Notes: a model not told the origin generated them from the letters alone. DNA of 64,000 bases from Catenaria anguillulae PL171 (GCA_002102555.1 MCFL01000004.1:1-64000); one strand, 5' to 3'. Positions 12,002-24,747 are shown, numbered from the stretch's first letter. Numbers and translations are program-made.

Positions 12002-12863
12002 CTTTCTATCGTAGTTGAGGGCAAGATCTATGATACTGGACGTTAGGAGAGCTCTATCAGTGAGCACGGTTGCGCTCGGCCAAGAAGGTGAGAGGAAATG
12101 CCGTCGTACTTTATAGGCCTCCTTCTGCTCATGCTTTTCTGATTTTGTTGCAGGAGAGTCGCTGCCTGGGCAATTCGCAAAGTCCGCAGCACGCCCATGA
12201 CTCGGTGTGTGCGATGACTCGTGGGGCTCAATGGAATCGTGTGAGACACTTTGTCACAATGGGCACAACTATAAACAGGTACAGGTCACCAACATTCGCA
12301 ATCTCAGGATCCTCGGATCGCATCTCTGTGTCAGAGTCAGAGCTTGGCCCCATACGGCGGCATAGCGGATTGGTGGCTATGAAGCTTGCCTGGCTTTTCG
12401 TTGGTTGCTGTCCGAAGTGTTCACGCGTGAGATGCGGCTTTGTCCGCCACTGCGAACGCGTCACTGGCCCAAAAAACGTCGCAGGAAGCAAATGAAGCCT
12501 CACAAACGATCATGGGACAAAGTTGAGAGTATTTTGGATGTCTCAGATGATCAAGCTGAAGGAAATTAACGATTTGGCGGTGGCGCCGTCCTCTGCGGGT
12601 TCTGTGGCACCGCGGCACATGCCTGGGCTGGCAGGAAGGTCTGCACAATACGTAGGTACTTACGCAGAGAGAGCGAGCAGTTTTGGAGAAAGGGCGACTC
12701 CGACGGGATGCAATCGCCACTTGCAAACATACAATTTGAGTATTCGGTCCAACAACGCATGAACCTAAACCAGCAAGGTTACACGAGGCATAGTGTGGCT
12801 CCAGGCAGCATGCACGAATGTCGGTGCAGCAACAAGAACGATGAAGAATAGAACAGGGGCAAC
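12002..12863. other. intergenic, no supported gene
   Basis: Apart from the promoter of the secreted protein, this stretch holds only overlapping short ORFs on both strands without recognisable content. It probably includes the 3' UTR of the LDWW-repeat gene. Confidence 0.5.
12108..12118 (-). promoter_or_regulatory. TATA-like element upstream of the secreted proline-rich gene
   Basis: The minus strand reads CCTATAAAGTA here, about 110 bp upstream of the ATG at 12001. This spacing suits a TATA box with a short 5' UTR. Position and motif only; no other support. Confidence 0.4.
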
Positions 12864-15076
12864 TCAGGAATCGCGCAAGGCTACCAATTGAACGCCATAC
12901 TTCTCCTCCCACCACTTCTTTGTGCTGACCCCAACCTTGAGCTTCCCGGACGTGAGCTCTTGGGGGCATTTCAAATCCTGCAATCCAGACTGGGTCCTCC
13001 ACCAATCAAGTACATTGTCGTGATCGTTCTGGCTCGCAACAACCAGCGACTGTTCCACTTGCGGCCCTTGAAATGCCAACTGCTCCATGCTCTGCGCCTT
13101 GAGATACATGAGCATGGCAACGTCCCCATGATCCGATGAATCGCACACATCTTGCAAGGGAACAAACGAATACTTGAGCATGTCCTTGAGAATGTGGGCG
13201 TGAATCGTGTTGGAAAACTGATAGCAGTTGATTCGAAGACTTGGGTCATTGCAAACGTGAGGTACGTTGGCCCACCACCACAGCAGCGACCGCGAATGTG
13301 TTTCAAAACTAAACGGGCCGGGCCCAAAACTGCTGCATGTGAATGCCTTGACAAACTCGGAAACGGGCGCCTTTGCGACGTGAAGAAACCAATCAAGCAC
13401 TTTCAAGTTGCCGCGCAAGCTGGCATTGTTAATGCATGCGGCAAAATGCATTCCGCGGCCAGAGTCGAGCCACAGCTTCAACCCAGGAATCACGTTGGTA
13501 TCCTCCTGACGGAATCCGCATGCTTGCACATATGGACTGCCGAAATCAAGGCAGTCCATAAGCTGTCCAGAGCGGTTCAACCACCAGTCCAAAACGTGTA
13601 CATTATCCTTCTCAAACAACTGGCCGAAGAAGCGTGCGGCCGGCTTGGCGCTTGATGCGACTCGAGCGGCGACCACGCCAGTCCGCGTCAGCGTGCGCAG
13701 CCACCAATCTAGTGCGGGAACACTGGCAGAGTAAGATGCCTGCTCCAATCCGGTCGAAAAGGCGATTCGCTCGAGATCCGCCGCTTCCAAAACTGAAGAG
13801 ACTCGGGCCAGCAACCAATCAAACACAGCGCTGTTCTGCCCCTTGCTCGCAAACTCAAAGTAGGACTCGACCGAAAACTGAGATGCAGAATCAAGTTCGT
13901 AGCCATTGTCAACCAACCAGTCAAGAACTTGGACCCGCTCGCTCTTGAAGCCGCCCAGAAATGGATCAAATTCACGAAACATAAATGGCGGTGCCAACCG
14001 TTCTTTTGGCTCTGCCACGTCGACATGATTTTGGATCCATTCAAGCATTTCAATGCTGCCCGCCATGGTCGCACAGGAAAGGACTTGAACACGGGAACCA
14101 AACACAAATTGTCGCGAGTGCAACCACTTGAGGGCGACAAAGTCGCCTGCCGCGCACGCTGCCTGCGTGGCTGGCCAATACTCAAACTTGAAGGGGACAA
14201 TGCCAAGTCTATCGATCCAACTGAGCAACGAGTGCTTGACTGCGCACGCCAACACGCTGCTGTATCTGTCGCGACCGGCCAAATAGTGGTGCTCCACAGC
14301 CACTGGATGTCTCGCACACCACTCCAACAACGATACATGCTTCTTTTCAAACGCAATTTCTACAATATCGGTCAAGGACGGCAGCTTGACCACTCCTTGT
14401 TCCGCCTTGTGATACCACCAGTTCATAATGCCCACCTTGCGTTGAAGGGCGGCAACCGACATCATGTTGCGCTCGGCATTGACATTTTCGAATTGCTCGG
14501 GCGCAAAATGCGCAAGCAACCAGTCCAGCACTTGTTCATGCCCCGCATTCGACGCCCACCAAACAGCCTTGAGCAAGGAAAACTTTTCAGAGCGCGGGAA
14601 CCCCCGTGACTTCCACCAATCCAACACATTCACGTGGCCACCGGCGCAAGCCGCAGCAAGATCGTCTTCGTACCACTTGAAGAACAGCTGGGACTCGTCC
14701 AACCACCAATTCAGAGCATCGATGGATCCGGATTGCATGGCCGCGCGAATGGGCCGAGAGAATTGCACGGGTCGCCCGCCGGGCTTTTGGCTCCAGGCCA
14801 GCATGAAGCGGAGTAGTTCGACGTTGTTGAGCTGGCTGGCGAGATCGAGGTCCATGTGCGGCAGCTGCATGAGCGCAGTCTTGGTGAGGAGTGGGGCATC
14901 GGCGCGGGACAAGGTATTGAGCGGTTGGGCAATGGCATGGGCGACCAGGTTGAGGTGATGGCGGCACGTTGGATCGCAACTGCCAGGATGCGCTCGGCGA
15001 GCTCGATCAGGAGGGCGCCGCCACCGGCAGTCGTGCCTTGCGGCGGTGAAGACAAGTTGGGCAAAAATGAATGCAT
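12864..15076 (-). CDS. LDWW-type ankyrin-like repeat protein with F-box-like N-terminus (frame broken near 14955)
   Basis: The main frame (about 14980 to 12864) encodes roughly 20 degenerate ankyrin-like repeats of about 33 residues. Each has the hallmark VLDWWL or a variant (NVLDWWKSRG, HVLDWWLNRS, KVLDWFLHVA), preceded by ALMQLPHMDLDLASQ. From my knowledge of the family, this repeat type is expanded in Blastocladiomycota. The natural N-terminus is in a different frame: ATG at 15076 (MHSFLPNLSS) through a leucine-rich LLIELAERILAVAIQRAA, which resembles the F-box-like head of such proteins. The two frames meet around 14955 with no room for an intron, so one base appears to be missing. The repeats probably mediate protein binding, perhaps substrate choice for an SCF ligase; that is inference. 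The FIGNL1 gene diverges 211 bp away. Confidence 0.8.
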
Positions 15077-15287
15077 GAGCAGATGATGCACGAGGTTATA
15101 CTTTGGATCACTCTCGGGCGTCTATGTATGCTCATTGGCATTGTGGGTTCCCTTCCTCGTCCGTGCGGGTGTGCGTGTGAGCGCAGTTGACGGTAAGTGA
15201 GTCACATCACCAAACAGGAAAAAACCTGCAGAGAGAATATTGTGCACTTGTCCCGTATCGACTCGATGCAATCCCACGCCGCCAACA

Positions 15288-17352
15288 ATGAATGACCCGA
15301 TGTCGATTGCGTGCAACACCGTGTCGGCGGCGTCCCCGCTGCCCCCTCACGTCATCCGCCTACTGGCCAACCGCGGACGCTGTCGTGTCACTCAGACGTC
15401 ACCTTCGCGAGACAGCCAAGGAGCTCTTGGCCAAGTGTTTGCCAGTGCTTTGGCCGCCGTGTCCGTCCCCCAAATCCTGCAATCAACCACACATGCCATG
15501 CCGTGCTGTGTCGCCGAGCTCCATCTCCCCGTTGCCACAATGGCCATTGCCGACAACAACATTCCAGGTGCTGGTCCACAGGAGCAGCAACCAGTGTGCG
15601 ATGGCTCGTCATGTCCATCCACCCGCGCTGTACGCCAGCAGCTCGCCCGGTCCGAGCGCAACGGGTTTCTGGCAAAGCAAACAATTGACCGGCTGCAAGC
15701 CGAAATCAACTCGCTCAGGCAGCAGATTGACCAGCTATCGGCCAACAGCAAGCCATCCTCTACCATCACAAAGAAGCACAAGCGCACGCAGCCATCCTCG
15801 CTGCCTGGGTTCTCGTCGGCTCGATCCGCGCTCGGAAATGACCCTCTCGTGCCCATCCTCCCCGATTCATCCTTGCCATCCTCATCTGACAACGACGACG
15901 ATAACGGCGGCTCTCACGCTGCGCCAACAACGTCTGGTCCAACACCCAGCCAAATGCGGCCGCCGCCCTATGTGTTTACTGCTCCCATGAAGGGTGCATC
16001 GGTTCCTGGATCGGGGCTCAAGAAACCGCCGTCCACGTCCAACATGCAAAGTGGCGGCGGCGGATCATCCGCAGCTGGGGCAGCCAAGTCAAGCGGGTCC
16101 AGCAACAGTGCCTCAGCGCCAGCGTATGCACCGGGAAGTGTGCTCAACGACGAGGCCATGCGTGACAAGCTCAAGACGTTTGAGCCAAAGATCATTGAGA
16201 TGATTGAGAATGACATTTTGGATTCCAAGAGCACCATGTACGTAATCTCATTTTGACCGCAATCGTGCATCGCACCCACTCATTGTTTGCTCGTGCTCAT
16301 CAATCGACAGTCAATGGTCCGACATTGCCGGTCTCGCGCACGCCAAGCAAGCCATCCAAGAAATCGTCGTGTGGCCCATGAAACGGCCTGACTTGTTTGG
16401 TCTCGGCTCGCTGCGCCGACCCTCCAAGGGCGTGCTCTTGTTTGGCCCACCAGGCACGGGCAAGACGCTGATTGCGAAATGCATCGCGAGCCAAGTGGAT
16501 GCCACCTTCTTTTCCATTTCGGCGTCGTCGCTCACATCGAAATGGGTTGGCGAGGGCGAAAAGCTTGTGCGTGCTCTGTTTGCGTTGGCTAGGATAAAGC
16601 AGCCGAGTGTGGTGTTTATCGACGAGATTGATTCCTTGTTGACGAGTCGCAGCGAGGGCGAGAATGAGAGTTCGAGGCGCATCAAGACTGAGTTTTTGGT
16701 TCAATTTGTACGGCATCATTCACACGTTTTTCCCGTGCACGTGCAGCTCACACCATGATGCGTACCAAAGGACGGTGCATCGACGGACGGCGATGAACGC
16801 CTGCTTGTCATTGGCGCAACAAATCGGTATGTTCTCACTCATGTGTATATCTCTTCTTCATGTCGACCCCAAATTTGTCACTCGCTCATTCGAGTCCACG
16901 ACAGGCCACAAGAACTCGATGAAGCCGCCCGCCGCCGCTTCAAGAAGCGCCTCTTTATCCCGCTTCCCTGCGACCAAGGCCGCTTCCAACTGCTGTCCAA
17001 CTTGCTCCGCAAACAGCCCAACTCGCTCACCACGGACGACATCAACACCATAGTCGCGCGAACCGAGGGTTACTCTGGATCCGACTTGACGGGTGTGTGC
17101 GAGGAGGCGGCCATGGCGCCCGTGCGCGAAATCATGCAGCGATCCATGATGATGACAATGGAGATGAATGTGGACAAGGACGAGACAAGCGTGGCGAGTG
17201 CGAGTCAGTTGCGGCCCATCACGTTGCAAGATGTGTTGCAGGCGTTGGACCAGGTACGGGCCAGTGTGGGCAGGAAGGATGTCGAGTTTCATGAAAAGTG
17301 GAATGAGGAGTTTGGAAGCAGTGGTGCTGGCGCAGGTGCCAATCGTGTGTGA
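15288..17352 (+). CDS. FIGNL1: fidgetin-like 1 AAA ATPase
   Basis: Four exons join perfectly: 15288-16237, 16311-16707, 16771-16826 and 16905-17352, giving 616 residues. The N-terminal half is low-complexity with a short coiled coil ([18 protein letters not shown]). A linker helix ([13 protein letters not shown]) leads to a type I AAA domain of the meiotic group. It has Walker A GPPGTGKT, the pore loop SKWVGEGEK, Walker B VVFIDEID, sensor/Arg-finger segment [17 protein letters not shown] and a C-terminal Vps4-like tail ([10 protein letters not shown]). The sequence [20 protein letters not shown] fits FIGNL1 better than spastin, katanin p60 or Vps4. In animals and plants FIGNL1 disassembles RAD51 filaments and limits crossovers; microtubule roles are also described. 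The protein is intact. A RAD51-binding motif was not confidently identified in the N-terminus. Confidence 0.9.
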
Positions 17353-19972
17353 GTATGTTGGCGAGCAGCTAGCTGCACGAGCTGAAACTTGAACTCCAAG
17401 CTCTGTGCATCCCGACATCCGCTACCGTATGCCTTTGTCGTCGTCACTCACAGCCAGTAGGCTGCCAGTCACTGTCAGTGTTGGATTCGCGGCCATTGCG
17501 GCAGCAACTATGCACTTGATGAAGTCTCTGGTCCTTCACGTCGTTCACAGTCCTGTTCTTCACGATGTCTCGCTCTGTAACTGTAGCCCTGATAGCACCG
17601 ACTGTGGGGAGCTGGCTGATGTTGGCAGAGCAGTGGTCATCCGTGCGTGGGAAGCACGTCAACGGTTAGCGATTACCGTTAGATATGTGTACAGTGCAAG
17701 CTGGATGGATGGGAGACTGAAGACCGAAAAATGATGGCGAGCGGGTCGGTGGCAAAGCCAGCCCAGCTACATGGCAACGGTCAAGGTCAGTATTCACCTC
17801 GCCCATGGACCCGAAATGTGTAAGAGTCGAAAACACACCTCAGACAGACCAACTTGAACGGGTTCTGCCAACAGATAGTGATGACAACAAGAAACCAAAC
17901 GGCGTCAATCAACGGAGCGAGATGGTCAGACAAAAACGACAAGGAAGAAATCCTCATCCCATGCCCGACACTTCCGCCCTCCGCACTGCCAATGTTTATT
18001 CAGTCAGGCGCAGGTCAGCCTGACCGAGAGAAAAGGCGACAACATACCTTGGCTTCGAAGGAAGGAACGAAAAAACATACCCTTGGCTGGCTGTGAAAGG
18101 AAATGGATCATATATACCTTGATGGGCAATGTACCGTTGAACAAGGAAACCAAACATATACTACCCAAAAGCCTCATGGATCTTGTTGGACCTGACTTGA
18201 GGTTAATTCTACAAACATCAGGACGAATGCACCGTCAGCAATCGTAACCGCAAGTCAAAAAAAACAGTACGGAAACGATGGTCGTACCTTCCAATCACGG
18301 ATTGAGCGAATCGTCGAAACACCCAATGGTAAAGACGGTGGCCATGAGTACGTTGCCCTTCTTGTCCTATGCCCGACTCAGCCGCCCTCCGCCTGCCTTG
18401 ATCTAACCACGCGCAGGTCAACGTTCGTCAATTCCTAAAGGCAGAAGTTGATACCAAAACTGCAGGGCCTTGATGCATACTAGGGCAATCCATCAATGCA
18501 TGCCACCGGAACAAACAGTGCACTGCCTTGTTTACCCACGCGCAGGTCAACGTCCGTCGAATTCCTAAAGGCAGAAGTTGATACCAAAACTGCAGGGCCT
18601 TGATGCATACTAGGGCAATCCACCAATGCATGCCACCGGAACAGACGGTACACTGCCTTGTTTACCCACGCGCAGGTCAACGTGCAGGACTGACAATCTT
18701 CTTGAGTCACGACCAACCGAGCGAGCGAATAAGCGTGAGAGTGACGGCGAAACATGGTGCAATCGTGACCGACAATCGAGCACAAAGGCGGAAGCCCAAT
18801 GACCATTCGACTTGGCGTGTGAATCAAGAGACCAAAATGGGAGGCTCGGCATTGCCAGCAGTCCAAACGCCAACGTGGATTGCGAATGAATTCAGTGGAC
18901 TTTTCGAATCGGCATTGGAGGATGGTCACAAAGCGCCGTGGGTGGTTCGATGAGCATCGCCCCCACTTGAGGTCGTCAGCGGCAGGGGGCTTTTCCAGCG
19001 TGCCCAAAGCGTGGGTGCCAAAGTCGATGGGATGCGAGCGTGCTCGTCCGAAAACGAAGAAGATGGCCCGAGTGCGAACGCCTTACGAAACCCCGGATGA
19101 TACCTCTTGTTGGCGAGCGCAGACGGCAGTTCGTGTGTGTGCGTGCGAGCGTGGGAAAGGATCTTGGACCACGGATGGCCAAGTGGAAGAGAAGAATGGG
19201 CCGTTCCCATAAAGAGAAAGAGTCGAGTTTGCACTTGTCGAATGACAGCACCAGGCACGGCAAGATCATGACAAGGAACAAGGCGATGCTGCTTGTGCAG
19301 TTGGCCTCAAGACCGAGAAGGATACCGGTTGCGTGTCGTCGTGAATACGGCCGGGTGTAGTACTTGTGATGAGGGTTTGGGAAAAGAGTGGATGAATACT
19401 GTGGACGCGATGGGTGGGTCGAGCAAGGTTGCGCGAGGCGTGGACGCGCGATTTAAATCCATTCTTGGCTGTTCGTGTATACATACCATCACTGTAACTA
19501 GAACGCGTGTTTTATTGATGGGACACGTCCTCGAAATGGAAATGGAAGGGTGGTCGAAGCGTTTGTGAAGACAGGTCCCCCGATTTGTCCCAGCTTCACC
19601 CCTTCGTCTGCCAATTCCCACGAGCAACATCCTGCACTCCCGACAAATAGCTATCTGACTGATCCAATACATCATCCGAGAAAAGCCAAGAAGGTTGTAA
19701 CTGAACGTGTGTATTGATTGAATGATGTTTGTTTGAATGGCCAACTGAAGCCAAGGAAGAAAGCCAAAGAATGTGGTACTACAAATCGGGAAGGGGGAAA
19801 TGGAGTGAAGAAGGAAAAACAACAATATGTACAACAGATTCACGACGAGACTGCGTTGACAAGAGCATGAAAGACAATGTCACCTTGGTTGTGACACGAA
19901 ATGAAAATATACAAACGAAGCGGGCAGACCTCGAAACAATCTCGACACCGTTGCCGCACGACCCAACATGCT
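17353..19972. other. gene-poor region, 2.6 kb
   Basis: No ORF here has a supported start, domain or splice structure. The stretch contains the 129/130-bp tandem repeat at 18408-18682 and looser repetitions (CATGCCCGACACTTCCGCC near 17960 against ATGCCCGACTCAGCCGCC near 18370; several copies of ATACCTTG or CCTTGGCT between 18040 and 18130). It should also hold the 3' ends of FIGNL1 and of the NBR1-like gene, which converge. A short noncoding RNA cannot be excluded. Confidence 0.5.
18408..18682. repeat. 129/130-bp direct tandem repeat, two full copies plus a partial third
   Basis: The motif CACGCGCAGGTCAACG recurs at 18408, 18537 and 18667. The two full units share nearly all bases, including GGCAGAAGTTGATACCAAAA and CTGCAGGGCCTTGATGCATA, with only scattered substitutions (for example CAATCCATCAATG against CAATCCACCAATG). 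The third copy stops after about 16 bases. No coding frame explains it. Confidence 0.9.
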
Positions 19973-22900
19973 TCACTCGTCCACATCCTCAATGGGCATG
20001 TCGATTTCCTCGAACGAATGGTCCGACCTCGCATCCTCCTCCTCCACGTCGGCTACCGTCTTGACGAGCTTTTGCGACTGCACCAGCGACGACACATTCG
20101 GATGAATCACCGACTCGACAGGCAAAAGAAACGGGACTTGCGCTTGGGCATCCTCATGCTCCTCGGCTTCATGGTCGTGCATCAGCGGCGCCGTGTCCAA
20201 GGTTGTTTCCGTGAGCGTGTCGTCAATGTACTCTGCCTCGCCCTCAGACGACGAGTGGGCGTACTCGGATGTGGCGGTCGAGGTGAGAGCCGTGGCCATG
20301 GACTCGTCGGGACGGTCTTGGATAAAGGACGGGTACAAAGAAACGCGCGACGAGGGAGAGGCTGTGTCAGTGGAGGAGGACTTGGGCGACACCGACTCGA
20401 TTTCGGCAATGGGTTCCGGTTGAGCCGCTTGCTCGTCTTGCTTGGCTGCAGCCGCCATGAGCCGGTTGAAGAGCGATTCAAGGTCGGCAGGCGTCGGCTC
20501 CTTTACTTGACCGGCAACGGTCTCCTCGGTCTCCTTGACCTGTTCTTCCACAAGAACGACCTCGTCGGCCTTGCGTTCGCGCTTGTTGTTGGCAACGGCG
20601 CGTGACAGCGGCGGAAACTCGACCGAATCCTCGACGGCCTGCACGGGGCTCACGTTCCGGACCGTGTCCACAACGGCGGTAACAATCTCGGGAAACGCCC
20701 CAGGCACCTCTTTGCCATCCTTGACCTTGTGCTCTTCATCTTGAACCTCAATCTCGCCCGCAGCAACCGCCCTCTCAACAGCCATGCTCGTGTCCCTGGT
20801 CCACGCGGGCGGCTCCTCAACAGCAAACTCACACACGACCCGCGGGCCAAACCGGGCCACATTTGCGTCCTCGCCCATCACCTTGACCTCATCGGGCAAC
20901 GCGTCGGGCCCCGCACTCGGCACGGCCAAGCGCCAATTGGTCGAAATGATGACACACTCTTGGCCCTCGCCCAGTGTCGCGGGCGCATCCAGCTGCACCG
21001 TGACCGACGTCTCTGCGCCGGGTTCAACGTGTCCGACGTGCACGGCGCGGAACATTGCCGACGGTTGCGCGAGCTGGGCGGGCGAGCCCGACAGGAACAC
21101 GAGCAGCGTGGACCAAGGCCATGCGGTCGAGCCAGAGTTGAGCAGGCGCCACGTCTTGGTGATGGTGGTGCCGGGCGTCACGAGCGAGTGCGGTTGGACC
21201 GGGTCGTCGACAAGGAGAGTGGCGCGAAGTTGCGGTGGCCAGGTGGGGGTAGTCGAGACGGGTGCGACTTGTGCAGGCGGCGGGGTGCCGGCTTTGCGTT
21301 TTCCCTTGTCGACGGTCGACTTGACCGCGTTATTTTGCTCCTTGGCAGCGTCGGGCCCGTTGTTGGCAACATCAGCCGATTCGGCAACAGCTTGCGCCTT
21401 GTCTTCTTCTTGGGCCTTTGCGGTCACGGGCTCTTCTTTCTTGATGGCACTGGTGCCTCTTGCTGGACGGGCTCGGGAACAACAACAGGCGCTGCTGCGG
21501 CGGGCTGCTCGTCACGTACCACGGACGCACGCATCTTGCGACCCACGGCCGGGTCCGTGACTTGCACAAACATGTGCTTCTTGTGTGTTGCACGCCTGTG
21601 GGACCTTGTTGCAAGTTGGCACAAGTCAAAGTCGGGACATTCGGCACTGGAAAGGTCGGCGAGAATCCTGTGTGTCAGCTCTCTTCAAGAGGCATGGCAA
21701 TCGAGAGAAAAAAAAAAAAAGAAACCACATACCACTTGTACCTCATTCCAACAATCGGCTTGGTGCCACACCCATCACACACAACGCCTCCGTGCACGGC
21801 CTCGTCTCTTTCCTTCTTGGACATGCTCTTGCCGACCTCATTGTCGCCGCCCAACCACTGAAACTCGGCCTCGAGCCGGGCACGCAATGGCTTGCGAATC
21901 TGCACAAACACGTGCTTGCCCTTGCCGCCCCACTGGCATGCGCACACCCACGTCGCCGACATTGCACTCGGCACACAGGTCGAAATCGGGCACGCCGTGC
22001 ACTTGTACCGAGACCCACGCACGGGCTTGTTGCATCCATCGCACATAATGAAGGGATGGGCCACATTGTGCAGGTGCTGCTGCTGCTCGCCTTGCTTGTC
22101 CTTGTTGACGACTTGAGGTGCGGCAGTAGCGGCTTCTGAGTAATAGGCGCCGCAGGGAGGGCGACGCGCGCGGCGCTGGCCCGTGCGCGAGCGGGCCGAG
22201 GTATTCCATAAATACGTGCGACCCGTTAAAGTGCTTACCGCCGTGCGCCAAGCACGTGTCGCACAGGTCAAAGTCACGGCAGTCGGTGCACCGGTGGCGC
22301 GACCCAATGATGATGCGCTCGCAAAAGTCGCAAATGGCATTGTGCACAAACTTTGGACCGAAAGCGGGTGCGACTGTCGGCGCGGGCGCATGTGCAGCGG
22401 GCTTGGCTTGCGGTGCCGGCGGCGGGGGCGACGTGGGTTTAGCGGGAGGCGAGGGAATGCCGGGCCGGCGCATGGACGGCATGGGCGGTGCGGGTCCCCT
22501 GTTGCGCATTTGATGAATCATGCCCGGCACGTCGCCCGTCTTGGCGATCCCGGCGGGCGTTGCTTGAGGTGGGCGACGAGCGTTCATGTGGCCGTTGAGA
22601 AAGGGATGCCCGCGTGGGCCATGGCCGTGCGGGGGCATTGGGCGTAGGTGTGGGGTGACACCGGGACCTGCAGCATGTGCACGTCCGGGCATACCAAAAA
22701 CACGCGCTGCCGATTCAAAACCCATGGTCGGACGCGCCGCTGACCCGTCAATGAATGCGCCGGGAGCGGCGACTTGGGCGGCACCGTGGGTACATCGTCT
22801 TGGTCGTTGGCGGCCGTCGATGACGTCGCCTGTGTCCCGGCCGAAAGCGTGGACCCCGCATTGGACGCCGTAGCGTGCCCGTCGATACGGACGAACCAGA

Positions 22901-24747
22901 GTTTGCCGTGGTCAGCGTGGCCTTTGTCTGCTTGTTGCCGTCCTTGACTTGTACATACTCTTCATCTTGGACGGAATCCGACCCATTGTCCGTGTTGATC
23001 TTGAGCACCAGCACCAGGTTGAAGCTCGCAACAAACACGCCCGGTCCCCACCTTTGACACGTCATCTGCTGGCCGGGCACGCCGGGCGGCTTACCTTGGA
23101 AGTATCCACCCAACCTCAAGGCCGCATTCGCCGCATCCGTCGACCCAATGGACCAATGTTCCCAAACGCCGCCCGGAAAACCCGCCCGACATGTACTTGC
23201 CGTTGCCAGCCTCGGCCGAATCAGGCGCGTCACCGGGGCAGCGCAATAATGCACCGCGGCCCATACGGCTCGTCCCAATCCTGCTCTGTTTCAATCACGA
23301 TATTGCCGCCGTCGCGATCCGCGTATGTGAGCGAGTACTTTGCCGGGTCTTCGGGCACATTGGGAATGGACGCGTGCAAAGCGGCGTGGACTTGTGCGAG
23401 CGAGATGCGCGGCAGCCACGGGTGCGCAGCGTCGCGAGCCGCAGGCCAGGGCGAGTGCTGGAAGGCAGACACAACCGAGACCGAGGGGCCAAAGAGACCG
23501 CCCCCAGCCAAATGGTTGCGGGGCAGCAGCTGGGGCAAATGCGCCAGGGGCAGGGGGAGGCCCGGGAGGGGGAGGGGATGGGGGTAGGGTGGTCTGGAGA
23601 ATGAGGCGGAGTGGATTGGGATTTGATGAGCAGACGACGAATGGTCGTGGGTGTTTTCACTTTGAGGTGGCCTGAGCAAGTGGATCGTAACGCCGTGAGT
23701 GAAAATAATCCGGTGGGAATCAAGAGCAACAAACACCATCAATCGTACCATGAATTCAATCAAAGGCTTATGGCACCGTGAGGCGGCGGCGGGTGAGGAT
23801 GCGGACCCGGATGGATGACCATGCCCCGGCGGATGCGGTGGGAACGGATGGTTGTGGTGCGGCGGGGGCGGAGGCGGTGGAGGAGGCGGGGGACCAAATG
23901 GGCCGCCGCCACTGCCAAAGCCGAATCCAGAGCCAGGCCCCAAGTGCGGCATGAATCCAGTGCCCGAAAAGTTGCCGGAGGTTTGGGCGGGAGACTGGGT
24001 GCTCGCTCCAAATACGCCCGACGCGGGACCACCACCAAATGCGGACGACGTGGACGACGCGTTGGCTGTGAAGGCCGATGGACCAGCGTTGGAACCGAAC
24101 GAGGAGCCTGAACCAAACGTGGTGCTGGATTGTGCAATGTTCTTGTTGGCATTGGAACCGGCCGAGTTGTGGTTGGAATCACCGCCAACCAAGGACGAGA
24201 CAAACCGGAAATGACTTATTCAAAGTCTCACCCGACTGGATACCGTCACGGTCACCGTTGTTGGCCGACGTCAAGGCCTCAATCAAGTCCATGAGCGGGT
24301 TCTTTTCGTTCTTGGGCTGCTGCTGCTGCTGCTGTTGGGAACCAGAAGCAGGGGCAGCGGAAATAGGTGCAGGAGGAGCCGGGTTCTGAGCCATGATGCG
24401 GTCGTGAATGAGTTTGTGTTGCTTTTCAAGGAGCAGTTGGTGGCGCGTCTTGTGCTCCGTGTCTTGGACTTTGTGCTTTTGAGCGTGCATGGCGTCGAGC
24501 TTGGCGGCCATCAGCTTTTGCGAGTCTTCGAGTTGCTTTTGCACACGGGTGCGGTCTTGTTGGGCCTGTACCGCGAGTGAGTGAGTCAGTCACCAACATA
24601 TCGCGGGATCGGCAGGCAAGACGAAAAAAAAGAAGGGAGGCGCACAGAAGTGCCACGGATGGTAGGATTGCCAGTCGAGGACGAGCCGACATTATTGACA
24701 CGATGCTGGACCGCGCCGCCGGGGAAGATGATGGGCGGCGAGTCCAT
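19973..24747 (-). CDS. NBR1: NBR1-like selective autophagy receptor (PB1, ZZ fingers, FW domain, LIR); frame breaks
   Basis: NBR1 proteins bind cargo and Atg8 to drive selective autophagy. Reading from the ATG at 24747: a short exon, then a helical Gln-rich segment (QKQLEDSQKLMAAKLDAMHA), Gly/Phe- and Pro-rich linkers, and a PB1-like segment near 23300 with an OPCA-type motif (YSLTYADRDGGNIVIETE). A ZZ finger lies near 22300 (CDFCERIIIG, CTDCRDFDLCDTC, H..H). A second lies near 22050 (CDGCNKPVRGSRYKCTAC). A third near 21750 is split by an intron that restores CAECPDFDLC. An FW domain follows near 21200 (TITKTWRLLNSGSTAWPWS). The tail ends HSFEEIDMP, a good acidic LIR (FEEI). Several changes of frame (around 23000, 22150, 22000, 21960 and 21440) cannot be introns, so exact exons between the domains are not given. 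If these breaks are real, the gene is inactive. Confidence 0.78.

Noticed and set aside
17353-19972. Transposable element in the gene-poor region
   Set aside because: No transposase or reverse-transcriptase motifs, terminal repeats or target-site duplications were seen around the 129/130-bp repeat.
19729-20064. Plus-strand ORF overlapping the NBR1-like 3' end
   Set aside because: It overlaps the supported acidic C-terminus with the LIR on the other strand and has no content of its own.
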